From assembly GCA_947591105.1 (NCBI GenBank), contig CANQDL010000007.1:1-39884 (forward strand): a stretch of DNA of 39,884 nt, given 5' to 3'. Origin of the DNA: an uncultured Oscillospiraceae bacterium. Its GTDB lineage: Bacteria > Bacillota > Clostridia > Oscillospirales > Oscillospiraceae. Below are positions 24,456 through 32,099 of the stretch, one piece after another (position 1 is the first letter of the stretch; each line of letters opens with the position of its first letter). A program made the translations under genes and the position numbers. The notes beneath the pieces were generated by a model. That model saw nothing but the letters and a program-made list of their open reading frames with translations. It did no database searches and was not told the DNA's origin.

Positions 24456-25757
24456 TTAGTTCGTGGCGTTTTCGATCATCTGGCCGATGTTGCGCTCGTC
24501 CAGCGAAAGCTGCTGAATGAGCGCCCGCAGATTGGCCATGGCGTTGTAGTCGCAGGCGTGGTTGATGCCCACCAGCTGCTGTACGGTGTCCCCGTTGAAC
24601 ACGATGATGGGCCCGGACTGGTCGGACAGGGTGATGAACACGGTGATGTCCTCCCCGATGGGGGTGGTGACGGCCCCGTCGGCGGTGATGGACGTGACCT
24701 GCCGGACGAAGGACGCGGCCGTGTCCCCGCTCAGGGTCAGATATCCGTGCTGGCCCTGGATGTTATAGTCCACGTACACGCCGATCACGGAGATCCCCGG
24801 CAGCTGGCCGGAGGCGGCGGCCTGGGCCTGGGCGATATCCTCCCGCATACCGGTGATGGGCCCGCCCTCAAAGGTGGGCACGGTGCTCTCCGGCAGGATG
24901 GTCATGGCGGACAGCTCGTCGATGCCCTCCAGCCAGTAGTAGACCGGGCCGTAATCGGCCGACGGCGTCACGGTCAGGCAGGGGCCGGTGAAGGTGAAGG
25001 TATAATAGGTGCCGTCCTCCATGGAGAAGACATAGTCGGTGGTCTGGGTCAGGTCGATGTTCTGGTCGGGGTTCTCCTCCACCCGGACGATGCGGGCGTT
25101 TTGCAGCAGGGAGAAGGCCTGACTGACCACGCCGGCGTCCCGGCTGGTCAGGGTTGCGCCGCCGTTGGAGCGCCGGCCCACCGATATGGGCGCGGCCGTG
25201 CTGAAGTTGTCGGCGAAGGCCCGCACATCGTCGTCGTAGTACAGATCAAAGACATCATACCCGTCGCTGTAGCCGGGGAAGGTCAGTCCGGACAGGGCCT
25301 CCAGACCGGACACGGTGTACACGCCGGTGCTCAGATCCACCTGGCTCCCCTCGAACGTCACGGACAGCTCCTGCCCGTCGTCCATGGTGAAGGTATAGAC
25401 CGTTCCCCGGTCGGGAGAGGCCTGGTTTTCCGTCCGGCCGGTGACCCGCATGGCCCGCAGGCTGTCGCAGGCGGCGATGATGGAGCTCCGGTCAAAGATG
25501 GGGGAGGCAAAGCCCCTGTCGGGGGTGCGGATGCTCAGGGCCACGGGGGTGTCGCTGTAGTAGCTGGCGGCAAAGTCCTGCCAGCCCAGCATCTCCATGA
25601 GCGGACGCTCCCGGAAATCGTCCAGGGACTCGGGGGGCGCGTCGCCAATGGCGCCGCCGCCGGCCTCCGAGCCCGGCATGATGCTCACGAAATGGCCGCA
25701 GCCGGCCAGACCCAGGCACAGACCCAGACACAGCAGCGCCGCCAAGACTCTCTTCAT
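24456..25757 (-). CDS. Lipoprotein with three repeated domains, unknown function
   Basis: A 433-aa secreted lipoprotein (signal peptide, lipobox GLAGC with Cys20). The mature part appears to hold three copies of a small domain built of a helix, a strand and a beta hairpin: about 88-160 (SSIIAACDSLRAMRVTG then YTFTMDDGQELSVTFEG), 207-287 (AGVVSQAFSLLQNARIV then YVFSMEDGTYYTFTFTG), and a weaker 345-415 (AASFVRQVTSITADGAVTTP then TVFITLSDQSGPIIVFNG). I do not recognise the family. The ATG at 25757 has GGGAGA 8 nt upstream; the longer frame begins in the leader. It is monocistronic. A surface-exposed sensor or binding role is possible, but not shown. Confidence 0.8.
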   Translation of the reverse strand: MKRVLAALLCLGLCLGLAGCGHFVSIMPGSEAGGGAIGDAPPESLDDFRERPLMEMLGWQDFAASYYSDTPVALSIRTPDRGFASPIFDRSSIIAACDSLRAMRVTGRTENQASPDRGTVYTFTMDDGQELSVTFEGSQVDLSTGVYTVSGLEALSGLTFPGYSDGYDVFDLYYDDDVRAFADNFSTAAPISVGRRSNGGATLTSRDAGVVSQAFSLLQNARIVRVEENPDQNIDLTQTTDYVFSMEDGTYYTFTFTGPCLTVTPSADYGPVYYWLEGIDELSAMTILPESTVPTFEGGPITGMREDIAQAQAAASGQLPGISVIGVYVDYNIQGQHGYLTLSGDTAASFVRQVTSITADGAVTTPIGEDITVFITLSDQSGPIIVFNGDTVQQLVGINHACDYNAMANLRALIQQLSLDERNIGQMIENATN

Positions 25758-25811
25758 AGGATGTATCTCCCTTCGGGCGGAACGGAATGTACGGCATATC
25801 ATAACTGCAAC

Positions 25812-25839
25812 AGTATATCATAATTGCGGAAAAAAGCAA
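25812..25839 (-). promoter_or_regulatory. Promoter of the repeat-domain lipoprotein gene
   Basis: On the minus strand TTGCTT and TATACT are 16 bp apart. Two direct copies of ATATCATAAyTGC (25796-25808 and 25815-25827, plus strand) lie across the -10 and start region and could be an operator. Confidence 0.62.
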
Positions 25840-25885
25840 GGCGAGGCCGTGTCGCGTGTTTGCCACCCGTCGGCTATATAAACGA

Positions 25886-25917
25886 TCGTCGGAGCAAAGT
25901 CGCCTTTGCTCCGACGA
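25886..25917 (-). terminator. Strong hairpin after the 6S-like RNA
   Basis: A perfect 14-bp stem with a 4-nt loop (TCGTCGGAGCAAAG pairing CTTTGCTCCGACGA). On the minus strand TCGTTTATAT follows, a weak T-tract, so it may be a terminator or a processing and stability hairpin. Confidence 0.65.
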
Positions 25918-25919
25918 GG

Positions 25920-26101
25920 CCCGCCCTGCCGTGGGGGCCAGATTTGTAACCTGCACAGCCTGGCAGGTGGGTCGCCTCATGGCGGTTTCTGTGCTTCCAA
26001 CGTCCGGCCGTGCCGGGAGGCCTGCGCTCCGCCGCCGTATATGGCGTCCCTTATAATAGATGTGGGTCCAACCGGGCCCTTGAAACCACGAACAGGGCAG
26101 G
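25920..26101 (-). ncRNA. Probable 6S RNA (ssrS-like)
   Basis: A ~182-nt element read leftward in an otherwise unexplained 366-bp gap. Its ends pair (CCTGCCCTG with CAGGGCGGG, one G-T). Inside, CGTGG pairs CCACG and GGGCC pairs GGCCC, giving a long irregular hairpin. The 5' TGTTCG...GGGCC and the 3' GGTTACA resemble the conserved flanks of 6S RNA, which mimics an open promoter and binds sigma-A RNA polymerase. The length fits (usual ~180-200 nt). No own promoter is obvious, so it may be processed from the DUF1292 transcript. A covariance search would decide. SRP RNA, tmRNA and RNase P signatures were not found. Confidence 0.68.
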
Positions 26102-26123
26102 TTTCGATGCTGACAGAGGGAGG

Positions 26124-26420
26124 TCACTCCCCCGCTTCGTTCTCCTCTTCCTCATCGGAAAAGATGTTCTCCATATAGTACTCGTACACCCGCTGGAGAA
26201 GATCCTCGTCGTCCACGGAGACAAACTGCTCCTCGCCGTCCGCCTCCTCCACCCGGAGGATGATGAAGCCGTAATCCGGGTCGTCCTCGTCCATATCGGC
26301 GGGAAGAAAGACCATATACTCCTCACCCTCAAACTCCAGGGTGCTCAGGTGCTCCAGCTCAAACTCGTTGCCGTCGTCGTCCTCGATGGTGATATAGCTG
26401 GCGCCGAACTCACTGTCCAT
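26124..26420 (-). CDS. DUF1292 acidic protein
   Basis: A 98-aa, very acidic protein of the DUF1292 (YrzB) family: ITIEDDDGNEFELEHLSTLE, then YMVFLPAD and YGFIILRVEEADGEEQFVSV. It has no signal peptide. Function is unknown in the family, which is found widely in Firmicutes. AGGAGG precedes the ATG. It has a TTGCAT/TACAAT promoter. The 6S-like RNA starts about 20 bp after its stop codon on the same strand and may share its transcript. Confidence 0.9.
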   Translation of the reverse strand: MDSEFGASYITIEDDDGNEFELEHLSTLEFEGEEYMVFLPADMDEDDPDYGFIILRVEEADGEEQFVSVDDEDLLQRVYEYYMENIFSDEEEENEAGE

Positions 26421-26444
26421 AGCGTTTCCTCCTGTCTTGCTCCT

Positions 26445-26473
26445 ATTGTAAGGCCTGGACGGGAAGAATGCAA
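26445..26473 (-). promoter_or_regulatory. Promoter of the DUF1292 / 6S-like unit
   Basis: On the minus strand TTGCAT and TACAAT are 17 bp apart. Confidence 0.7.
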
Positions 26474-26504
26474 GAGGGAAAAATGGGAATTTCCTGGCAG
26501 ACGC

Positions 26505-26825
26505 TCACGCGCCGTAATCCTCCAGCAGCCGGGCCGCCTCCTCCCGGCTCTCCGCGGCCACGCCCCTGCCCAGGGCCAGCCGGTCGGTGATGGGCAGATC
26601 CTGCACGTACACGTCCGCCACGGCCACCGGCTGGTTGGAATCCGGCGGAGAGAACACGCCGATGCGGCCCTGCCAGGTGCGCAGCTCGTAGGCATAGGCG
26701 TCCGCCGAGGCGGGCTCCGCCCCGGACAGCACCCCCAGATCGGACAGCACCGCCAGCAGACTGGCCGCCGCGAACGCAACCAGCAGCACGCACAGGATCA
26801 CCTTCATCCGCAGCTTCACGTCCAT
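26505..26825 (-). CDS. Small membrane-anchored or exported protein
   Basis: 106 aa from the ATG at 26825. An N-terminal hydrophobic segment (about 7-28, VILCVLLVAFAAASLLAVL) looks like a signal anchor. The rest (about 77 aa) is soluble and ends in a Glu/Arg-rich helix. I do not recognise the family. The start is uncertain: the ATG at 26891 would give 128 aa and an N-terminal extension, but is followed by a basic stretch and has no ribosome site, whereas 26825 has a GGGGAAGGGGG stretch just upstream. It is divergent from the PBP gene and may serve the envelope. Confidence 0.65.
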   Translation of the reverse strand: MDVKLRMKVILCVLLVAFAAASLLAVLSDLGVLSGAEPASADAYAYELRTWQGRIGVFSPPDSNQPVAVADVYVQDLPITDRLALGRGVAAESREEAARLLEDYGA

Positions 26826-26910
26826 TCCCCCTTCCCCGGAAGTATGCCCCAAAAGCGCCCGGGCCATGCCGCGGATTAAGCGCGCGTTCATTTTTTCTTC
26901 ACAAATAGGA

Positions 26911-26939
26911 TATACAATGCCGAAAAAGTGTGTTATAAT
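26911..26939 (+). promoter_or_regulatory. Promoter of the class A PBP gene
   Basis: TATACA (26911-26916) and a perfect TATAAT (26934-26939) are 17 bp apart. Confidence 0.72.
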
Positions 26940-27017
26940 AACCATGTCTGACCATCGGGTCAGCTTTGCACATCCAAAGCACGGCTTACGCCGTCCCAGG
27001 GACACGGAGGCTTGTTT

Positions 27018-29534
27018 GTGAACTTTTTACGGGGGATCAGAGACAGATTCAGAAAAATGAAGGCCTGGTACACCAGCCGCAAGGTGCGCCGGGCCCGTCG
27101 GGCTGCCGCCGCGGTGGCCGATACAGCCGCCGCCGGAACGGGCTTTGCCCTGCGCACGGCGGCAAAAGTCGTGATCACGGCGCTGCTGGTGTTCATCACC
27201 ACCGGCATGATCTTTGCCTGCATCTTCGCCGTGTACGTCAAGACCTGCATGACCGGCCTGGATCTGACGCCGGAGGAGCTGGCCAGCGCCCTGTCCAGCA
27301 CCGTCTGGGTGCAGACGGACAGCGGCCAGATGGAGGAGCTGGAGGTGCTCCACTCCACCATCAACCGTATCTGGGTCGAGCATGACCAGATCCCCGAGGA
27401 CATCGAGCACGCCGCCGTGGCCATCGAGGACAGAAACTTCTATAAGCACAAGGGCGTGGACTGGTGGCGTACCCTGGGCGCCTTCGGCAACATGTTCCTG
27501 AGTATGCAGGACACCTTCGGCGGCTCCACCATCACCCAGCAGCTGATCAAAAACCTGACGGGCAAGGACGAGGTCACCGTCCAGCGAAAGCTGCTGGAGA
27601 TCTTCCAGGCACTGGAATTTGAAAAGAAATACTCAAAAGACGAGATCATGACCATGTACCTCAACCAGATCTATCTGGGCGAGGGCTGCTACGGCGTGGG
27701 CACCGCCGCCCGGGAGTACTTCGGCAAGGAGGTCTGGGAGCTGGATCTGGCCGAGTGCGCCGCGCTGATCGGCATCACCAACAACCCCTCCAAGTACGAC
27801 CCCTATATCGGCGAGCAGTGCACGGCCCGCAACAAGGAGCGTCAGGAGCTGATCCTGACCCAGATGTACAAGCAGGGCTATATCACCTACGAGCAGTGCG
27901 AGCAGGCCAAGGCCGAGCCCCTCCAGTTCCGCCGGGCCGCCGGCGAGGGTTACCACGTCCCCGTCCACTCCTACTTTGTGGACTCGCTCATCTACGAGCT
28001 GACCGCCGATCTGGCGGAGGAGAGGGGCGTCACCCTGGGGGTGGCGGAGCAGCTGATCTACAACGGCGGCTACAACATCTACTGCTGCATGGATCAGCGC
28101 ATCCAGCGGATCGTGGACGACATATACCAGAACACCTCCAACCTGCCCCAGGCGTCCTACAACCCCACCGGGCAGCAGCTGGCCTCCGCCATCGTCATCA
28201 TGGATCCCTACACCGGCGAGATCAAGGCCCTGGCCGGCCAGACCGGCGTCAAGACCGGCTCCTTTACGGAGAACTACGCCACCGAATCCGTCCGGCCTCC
28301 CGGGTCGTCCTTCAAGCCCGTGGCGGTCTACGCCCCGGCCCTGGATCTGGGCCTTATCACCCAGAACACCCAGGTCAACGACTCCGCCGGCGTCAAGCTG
28401 CAGGGCACCAGCTGGTACCCCAAGAACTCCGGCGGCGGCAACCGGGGGTGGGTCACCATCCGCACGGGCGTGTCCTCCTCGCTGAACACCGTGGCGGCCC
28501 AGGTGCTGGATCGGATCGGCCTGCAGGCCTCCTGGACATACCTGACCGAGCGGTTCGGCTTCCACTCCCTGGTGCGGGATCACCTGGACGAGAGAACCGG
28601 CCAGGTGGTGTCCGACTTCGTGTACCCCGCCCTGGCCCTGGGACAGCTGAGCTACGGCATCACCGTCAAGGAGATGGCCCAGGCATACACCGCCTTCGTC
28701 AACGACGGCGTGATGAGCTTCGGCCGCACCTACTCGCTGGTCACCGACCGGGACGGCAAGGTGGTTCTGGACAATCCCGCCCGGCAGCAGGTGGCCGTGA
28801 AGGCCAACACCGCCTGGAACATAACCGATATGCTCCAGAACGCCGCCACCTACGGCACCGGCTGGATGGCCAACTTCGGCACCACCGCCGTCGCCGGCAA
28901 GACCGGCACCACCAGCAACGACTTCGACCGTTATTTCACCGGCTATACCCGCTACTATGTGGCGGCCGTTTGGACCGGCTACACCTACCCGGCCGTGCTG
29001 CACTACGGCACCAACCCCGCCGGTCTGATCTGGCACGACGTCATGAGCCGGGTGCACGAGGGCCTGGAGTGGTGGAGCTTCAACACCCCCACCATCGAAA
29101 ACGGTCCCAAGACCCTGTGGGGCAACCAGATCCCGGCCACCCCCGACCCCAACGCCTCGCCCACGCCGTCGGCGCCCCCTGCGGACTTGACGCCCGTACC
29201 GGTGACCGACGTGCCCGCCACGCCGCAGCCCACCGACCCGCCGGTGGTGCCGGTGACCCCGGTTCCCACCAACCCGCCGGTAGAGCCCCAGGTGACGCCC
29301 TACGTGCCGCCGGTGACAGAAGCGCCGGTGATCACGCCGGAACCCACGGCCGTGCCCACGGCGGAGCCCACAGCCATACCCACGGCGGAGCCTACGGCAG
29401 TGCCGCCAACAGAAGCACCTCCAACAGAGGCACCACCGACAGTGGCACCTCCAACGGAGGCCCCGCCAACGGAGCCACCGGCAACAGATACGCCCATGCC
29501 GGAGCCGACAGAATCTCCGATCCCGGCGGGATAA
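27018..29534 (+). CDS. Class A penicillin-binding protein (PBP1A type) with long Pro/Thr/Glu tail
   Basis: An 838-aa bifunctional peptidoglycan synthase. One membrane helix (about 49-75) is followed by a GT51 glycosyltransferase domain (IEDRNFYKHKGVDW near 136-149, with GGSTITQQL and KRKLLEIFQALEFE-type motifs) and a transpeptidase domain with PPGSSFK (nucleophile Ser430 of SxxK), SSLN (SxN) and AGKTGTT (about 626). The GTG at 27018 is chosen with CGGAGG 7 nt upstream; the TTG at 27012 is too close. From about residue 705 the protein is an uncharged to acidic Pro/Thr/Glu/Ala tail of about 130 residues in imperfect repeats (PTEAPPTEAP), likely a flexible spacer outside the cell. Confidence 0.95.
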   Translation: MNFLRGIRDRFRKMKAWYTSRKVRRARRAAAAVADTAAAGTGFALRTAAKVVITALLVFITTGMIFACIFAVYVKTCMTGLDLTPEELASALSSTVWVQTDSGQMEELEVLHSTINRIWVEHDQIPEDIEHAAVAIEDRNFYKHKGVDWWRTLGAFGNMFLSMQDTFGGSTITQQLIKNLTGKDEVTVQRKLLEIFQALEFEKKYSKDEIMTMYLNQIYLGEGCYGVGTAAREYFGKEVWELDLAECAALIGITNNPSKYDPYIGEQCTARNKERQELILTQMYKQGYITYEQCEQAKAEPLQFRRAAGEGYHVPVHSYFVDSLIYELTADLAEERGVTLGVAEQLIYNGGYNIYCCMDQRIQRIVDDIYQNTSNLPQASYNPTGQQLASAIVIMDPYTGEIKALAGQTGVKTGSFTENYATESVRPPGSSFKPVAVYAPALDLGLITQNTQVNDSAGVKLQGTSWYPKNSGGGNRGWVTIRTGVSSSLNTVAAQVLDRIGLQASWTYLTERFGFHSLVRDHLDERTGQVVSDFVYPALALGQLSYGITVKEMAQAYTAFVNDGVMSFGRTYSLVTDRDGKVVLDNPARQQVAVKANTAWNITDMLQNAATYGTGWMANFGTTAVAGKTGTTSNDFDRYFTGYTRYYVAAVWTGYTYPAVLHYGTNPAGLIWHDVMSRVHEGLEWWSFNTPTIENGPKTLWGNQIPATPDPNASPTPSAPPADLTPVPVTDVPATPQPTDPPVVPVTPVPTNPPVEPQVTPYVPPVTEAPVITPEPTAVPTAEPTAIPTAEPTAVPPTEAPPTEAPPTVAPPTEAPPTEPPATDTPMPEPTESPIPAG
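29330..29515 (+). repeat. Short-period tandem repeats encoding the PBP tail
   Basis: Imperfect repeats of GAGCCCAC-GGC and CCAAC-GGAGGC-type units with 12-18-bp period, encoding PT-A-EPT and PPTEA units. Such DNA can change length by slippage. Confidence 0.75.
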
Positions 29535-29570
29535 ACCGCTGGGCCCGGCAAGAGAGACATACATGCACAG

Positions 29571-29620
29571 TCCGCTTTCTCCCCGCAATTTTCACGCGGG
29601 GAGAGAGCGGATATTTTTTT
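29571..29620 (+). terminator. Terminator of the PBP gene
   Basis: A 16-bp stem (29571-29586 with 29596-29611, one T-G pair) with a 9-nt loop, followed by TATTTTTTT. Confidence 0.92.
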
Positions 29621-29641
29621 CCAAAAAACAGCATGACACTG

Positions 29642-29670
29642 TTGACAGATTAGAAACGATGTGTTACAAT
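29642..29670 (+). promoter_or_regulatory. Promoter of the 97-aa gene and the NlpC/P60 gene
   Basis: Perfect TTGACA (29642-29647) and TACAAT (29665-29670), 17 bp apart. Confidence 0.9.
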
Positions 29671-29702
29671 TCAGTAACAAAAACAATTTGGGAGGCATTC
29701 TC

Positions 29703-29996
29703 ATGGCCGATAAAAAGACCGCAGCCCTGGAATACAAGGGCCATCCTCTGCGCCGGAAGGACAATCTGATCTACTTCGGCAGCATGGCGGAGAAGTACAT
29801 CATCATGCTTCAGATCCTGGACACCAAGAAGATCAAGGATCTGGACGTGGCCACCCGTGTGTCCGTGCAGCTGCAGCTGACTGATCCTGACCTGAAGAGC
29901 CGGGATCGGGTGGTGAAGAAGAGCGAGAAGGACAGCCTCTACGCGGCCATGGACGTGGCCAGCGTGTGGCTGGATCGGGCTCTGGCCTCCCGCTGA
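29703..29996 (+). CDS. Conserved 97-aa protein of unknown function
   Basis: A small, basic, soluble protein: ALEYKGHPLRRKDNLIYFGS at the start, LQILDTKKIKDLDVATRVSV in the middle, and YAAMDVASVWLDRALA at the end, suggesting a strand-rich core with a C-terminal helix. It looks like a family conserved among gut Clostridia, for which I know no function. GGGAGG precedes the ATG. Its stop codon is one base from the start of the NlpC/P60 gene, so the two are coupled and the wall hydrolase context may be meaningful. It has one of the strongest promoters in the window. Confidence 0.85.
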   Translation: MADKKTAALEYKGHPLRRKDNLIYFGSMAEKYIIMLQILDTKKIKDLDVATRVSVQLQLTDPDLKSRDRVVKKSEKDSLYAAMDVASVWLDRALASR

Positions 29997-29997
29997 T

Positions 29998-31353
29998 ATG
30001 GCAGACCGGTATCGAAGAGGGCTGCTGCGCACGGCGGTCATTCTGTGCGTACTGCTGTGCGTCACCGCGGCCATCGGCGGCGCGCCCGCCCGGGCCGACA
30101 GTCTGGGGGCGGCCACTGTGACGGCCTCGGCCCTGAACATCCGCAGCGAGCCGTCCACCGCGTCCTCCGTGGTGACATGCGTCCCCCGGGGGTCGGTGGT
30201 GCTCATCACCAGTGAGAGCGGCGACTGGTACGGGGTGTATTACCAGGGAAATACCGGGTACATGAGCAAGAGCTACCTGAGCTATTCCACCAGCGGCCAG
30301 GCCAATTTCGGCACCGGCACCGTCACGGGCAGCTATGTGAACGTGCGCTCCGGCCCCTCCACGGCCTACAGCTCCCTGGGGCAGGTCAACAAAGGAGCCG
30401 CCTTCCAGATCTCCGGCGTGTCCGGCGCTTTTTATCAGATCAGCTATAACGGCGCCACGGCCTATATCTCCAGCGCCTATGTGAGTCTGTCCTCCTCTTC
30501 CGGCGGCAGCACCGCGCCGACCTCCGCTCCCCAGACCCAGAGCACGGAGCAGACCACCGGCGTGATCACCGGCAACTATGTGCGGATGCGCTCCGGCCCC
30601 TCCACGGGCTACTCCATCCTGGGCACCTACAACACCGGCACCAAGATGACCATCACCGGCCAGTCCGGTGACTGGTACGCGGTGTCCTATAACGGGATGT
30701 CGGGGTATGTGTACAAGCAGTACCTGTCCCAGTCCGGGGTGACAGCCGACGTGACCGCCATGAACGACACCCCCGCTGTGACCACCGCGGCGGTGAATCT
30801 GCGGGAGGGGCCCTCTACCGCCTACACCAGCAAGCGGGTGCTCTCCCCCGGCACGGCCGTGACCATCACCGGCCAGTCCGGCGACTGGTACCGGGTCAAC
30901 TGGGGCGGCATGACCGGCTTCATGCACAAGAACTACGTCTCCACCACCGCAGGCCAGTCCAGCAGCAGCGCCAGCTCCACCAACGGGGAGAAGATCGTCG
31001 CACAGGCCAAGAAGTACCTGGGCGTGCCCTACGTCTACGGTGGGACAAGCCCCTCCGGGTTCGACTGCTCCGGATTCGTCTACTATGTGTACAAGCAGTG
31101 CGGCTATTCCATCACCCGCACCGCCACCGCCCAAAACGCCATCGGTACCGCAGTGACCCGCGCCAACCTGCAGCCGGGGGATATCATCATCTTCTACAAC
31201 GGCTACAAGAGCGCCATCGGCCACTCCGGCATCTACATAGGCAACAACCAGTTCATCCACGCCTCCTCCGGCGGCGGACGGGTGATGATCTCCGGCCTGT
31301 CGGAGACCTATTACAACACCCGCTTCTACGGCGCCCGGCGCGTGGTGAAGTGA
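29998..31353 (+). CDS. Secreted SH3-domain NlpC/P60 peptidoglycan endopeptidase
   Basis: A 451-aa secreted enzyme. A signal peptide (about 1-33, cleavage near ARA-DS) precedes four bacterial SH3 domains (about 38-92, 106-160, 190-242 and 260-313), each with a (V/L)N(V/I)R-x-GPST-type opening, then a Ser-rich linker and an NlpC/P60 domain (about 330-451). The catalytic Cys357 is in FDCSGF, His409 in IGHSG, and the third polar residue is expected in FIHASS. It would cut the D-Glu-mDAP (or equivalent) bond of stem peptides, with SH3 domains holding it on the wall. No ribosome site is evident; it relies on coupling to the upstream gene. Confidence 0.94.
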   Translation: MADRYRRGLLRTAVILCVLLCVTAAIGGAPARADSLGAATVTASALNIRSEPSTASSVVTCVPRGSVVLITSESGDWYGVYYQGNTGYMSKSYLSYSTSGQANFGTGTVTGSYVNVRSGPSTAYSSLGQVNKGAAFQISGVSGAFYQISYNGATAYISSAYVSLSSSSGGSTAPTSAPQTQSTEQTTGVITGNYVRMRSGPSTGYSILGTYNTGTKMTITGQSGDWYAVSYNGMSGYVYKQYLSQSGVTADVTAMNDTPAVTTAAVNLREGPSTAYTSKRVLSPGTAVTITGQSGDWYRVNWGGMTGFMHKNYVSTTAGQSSSSASSTNGEKIVAQAKKYLGVPYVYGGTSPSGFDCSGFVYYVYKQCGYSITRTATAQNAIGTAVTRANLQPGDIIIFYNGYKSAIGHSGIYIGNNQFIHASSGGGRVMISGLSETYYNTRFYGARRVVK

Positions 31354-31370
31354 CCTCCTGCAACAAAGCA

Positions 31371-31410
31371 GACGGCAGACCAAAACGGTCTGCCGTCCTC
31401 TTCTTATTTT
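31371..31410 (+). terminator. Terminator after the NlpC/P60 gene
   Basis: An 11-bp stem GACGGCAGACC/GGTCTGCCGTC with a 5-nt loop, then CTCTTCTTATTTT. It has the same stem sequence as the terminators at 8383 and 18484. Confidence 0.85.
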
Positions 31411-31415
31411 GGCTT

Positions 31416-31904
31416 TCAGCCCCGCTCTGCGGGCAGGTCGGCGGTGCAGTGGGCGCACTTGGTGGCAGCCACGGGGATCTCCGACAGGCAGTAGGGGCAG
31501 ATCTTGGTGGTGGGCGCGGCGGGGGCCTCCTCCTTCTTCCTGTGGGACAGGCTGCTGGCCTTGTTCAGCGCCTTGATCATCAGGAAGATCACGAAGGCCA
31601 TGATGATGAAGTCGATGACCGCCGAGATGAACGCGCCGTAGTTGAAGGTGGTCACGCCCAGCTCCGTGGCGGTGGCCAGACTGGTCACCTGGGAGGCCTC
31701 CACCCCCTCCGGCAGCCGGAGGATCCAAAACGCGTCGTTGAAATTGGAGTTGCCGGTGATCAGGCCGATCAGCGGCATCACCAGATCGTTCACCGCGGAG
31801 GTGACGATCTTCTGGAACGCCGCGCCGATGATCACGCCGACGGCCAGATCCACCACGTTGCCCCGGGTGGCAAACTCCTTGAATTCCTGGAAAAATTTCT
31901 TCAT
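31416..31904 (-). CDS. mscL: Large-conductance mechanosensitive channel MscL with C-terminal zinc ribbon
   Basis: A 162-aa MscL that opens at high membrane tension to release solutes during hypo-osmotic shock. The amphipathic N-terminus (FFQEFKEFATRGNVVDLAVG) and two membrane helices (about 18-48 and 92-112) are canonical, with the pore-lining GVIIGAAF. The C-terminal part is longer than usual: a Lys/Ala-rich linker leads to a four-cysteine zinc ribbon CPYC...CAHC (Cys136, 139, 150, 153) on the cytoplasmic side in place of a plain helical bundle. GAGGAAA precedes the ATG. It has an extended -10 promoter. Confidence 0.95.
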   Translation of the reverse strand: MKKFFQEFKEFATRGNVVDLAVGVIIGAAFQKIVTSAVNDLVMPLIGLITGNSNFNDAFWILRLPEGVEASQVTSLATATELGVTTFNYGAFISAVIDFIIMAFVIFLMIKALNKASSLSHRKKEEAPAAPTTKICPYCLSEIPVAATKCAHCTADLPAERG

Positions 31905-31954
31905 TTTCCTCGCCTTTCTTTTTATATGAGAGTTTTTTAAGAAATCTTACGGGT

Positions 31955-31963
31955 ATTATAGCA
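31955..31963 (-). promoter_or_regulatory. Extended -10 promoter of mscL
   Basis: TG-C-TATAAT on the minus strand; no good -35 at 17 bp. Confidence 0.65.
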
Positions 31964-32019
31964 TGGTTTTTCCCCGTGCGCCACTGTTTTGCGTAAATCT
32001 GGTATTTTTCCCCCGGGCG

Positions 32020-32028
32020 TGCTATAAT
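32020..32028 (+). promoter_or_regulatory. Extended -10 promoter of the SLC13-like permease gene
   Basis: TG-C-TATAAT with a poor -35, the same style as the divergent mscL promoter 60 bp away. Confidence 0.65.
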
Positions 32029-32099
32029 AATATGCCTTGCGTCATCCCTGCCGGAGCGCCGACGGCCATCCGGCAAAACGCTTTTTCGGAGGCACGGAC

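Noticed and set aside
26052-26057. TATAAT on the plus strand within the 6S-like region
   Set aside because: No -35 at a suitable distance and no gene downstream on that strand; it falls in the predicted central bubble of the RNA.
27633-32076. Long minus-strand open frames opposite the PBP and NlpC/P60 genes
   Set aside because: Same reason: Gly/His/Val-rich translations without motifs, antisense to well-supported genes.
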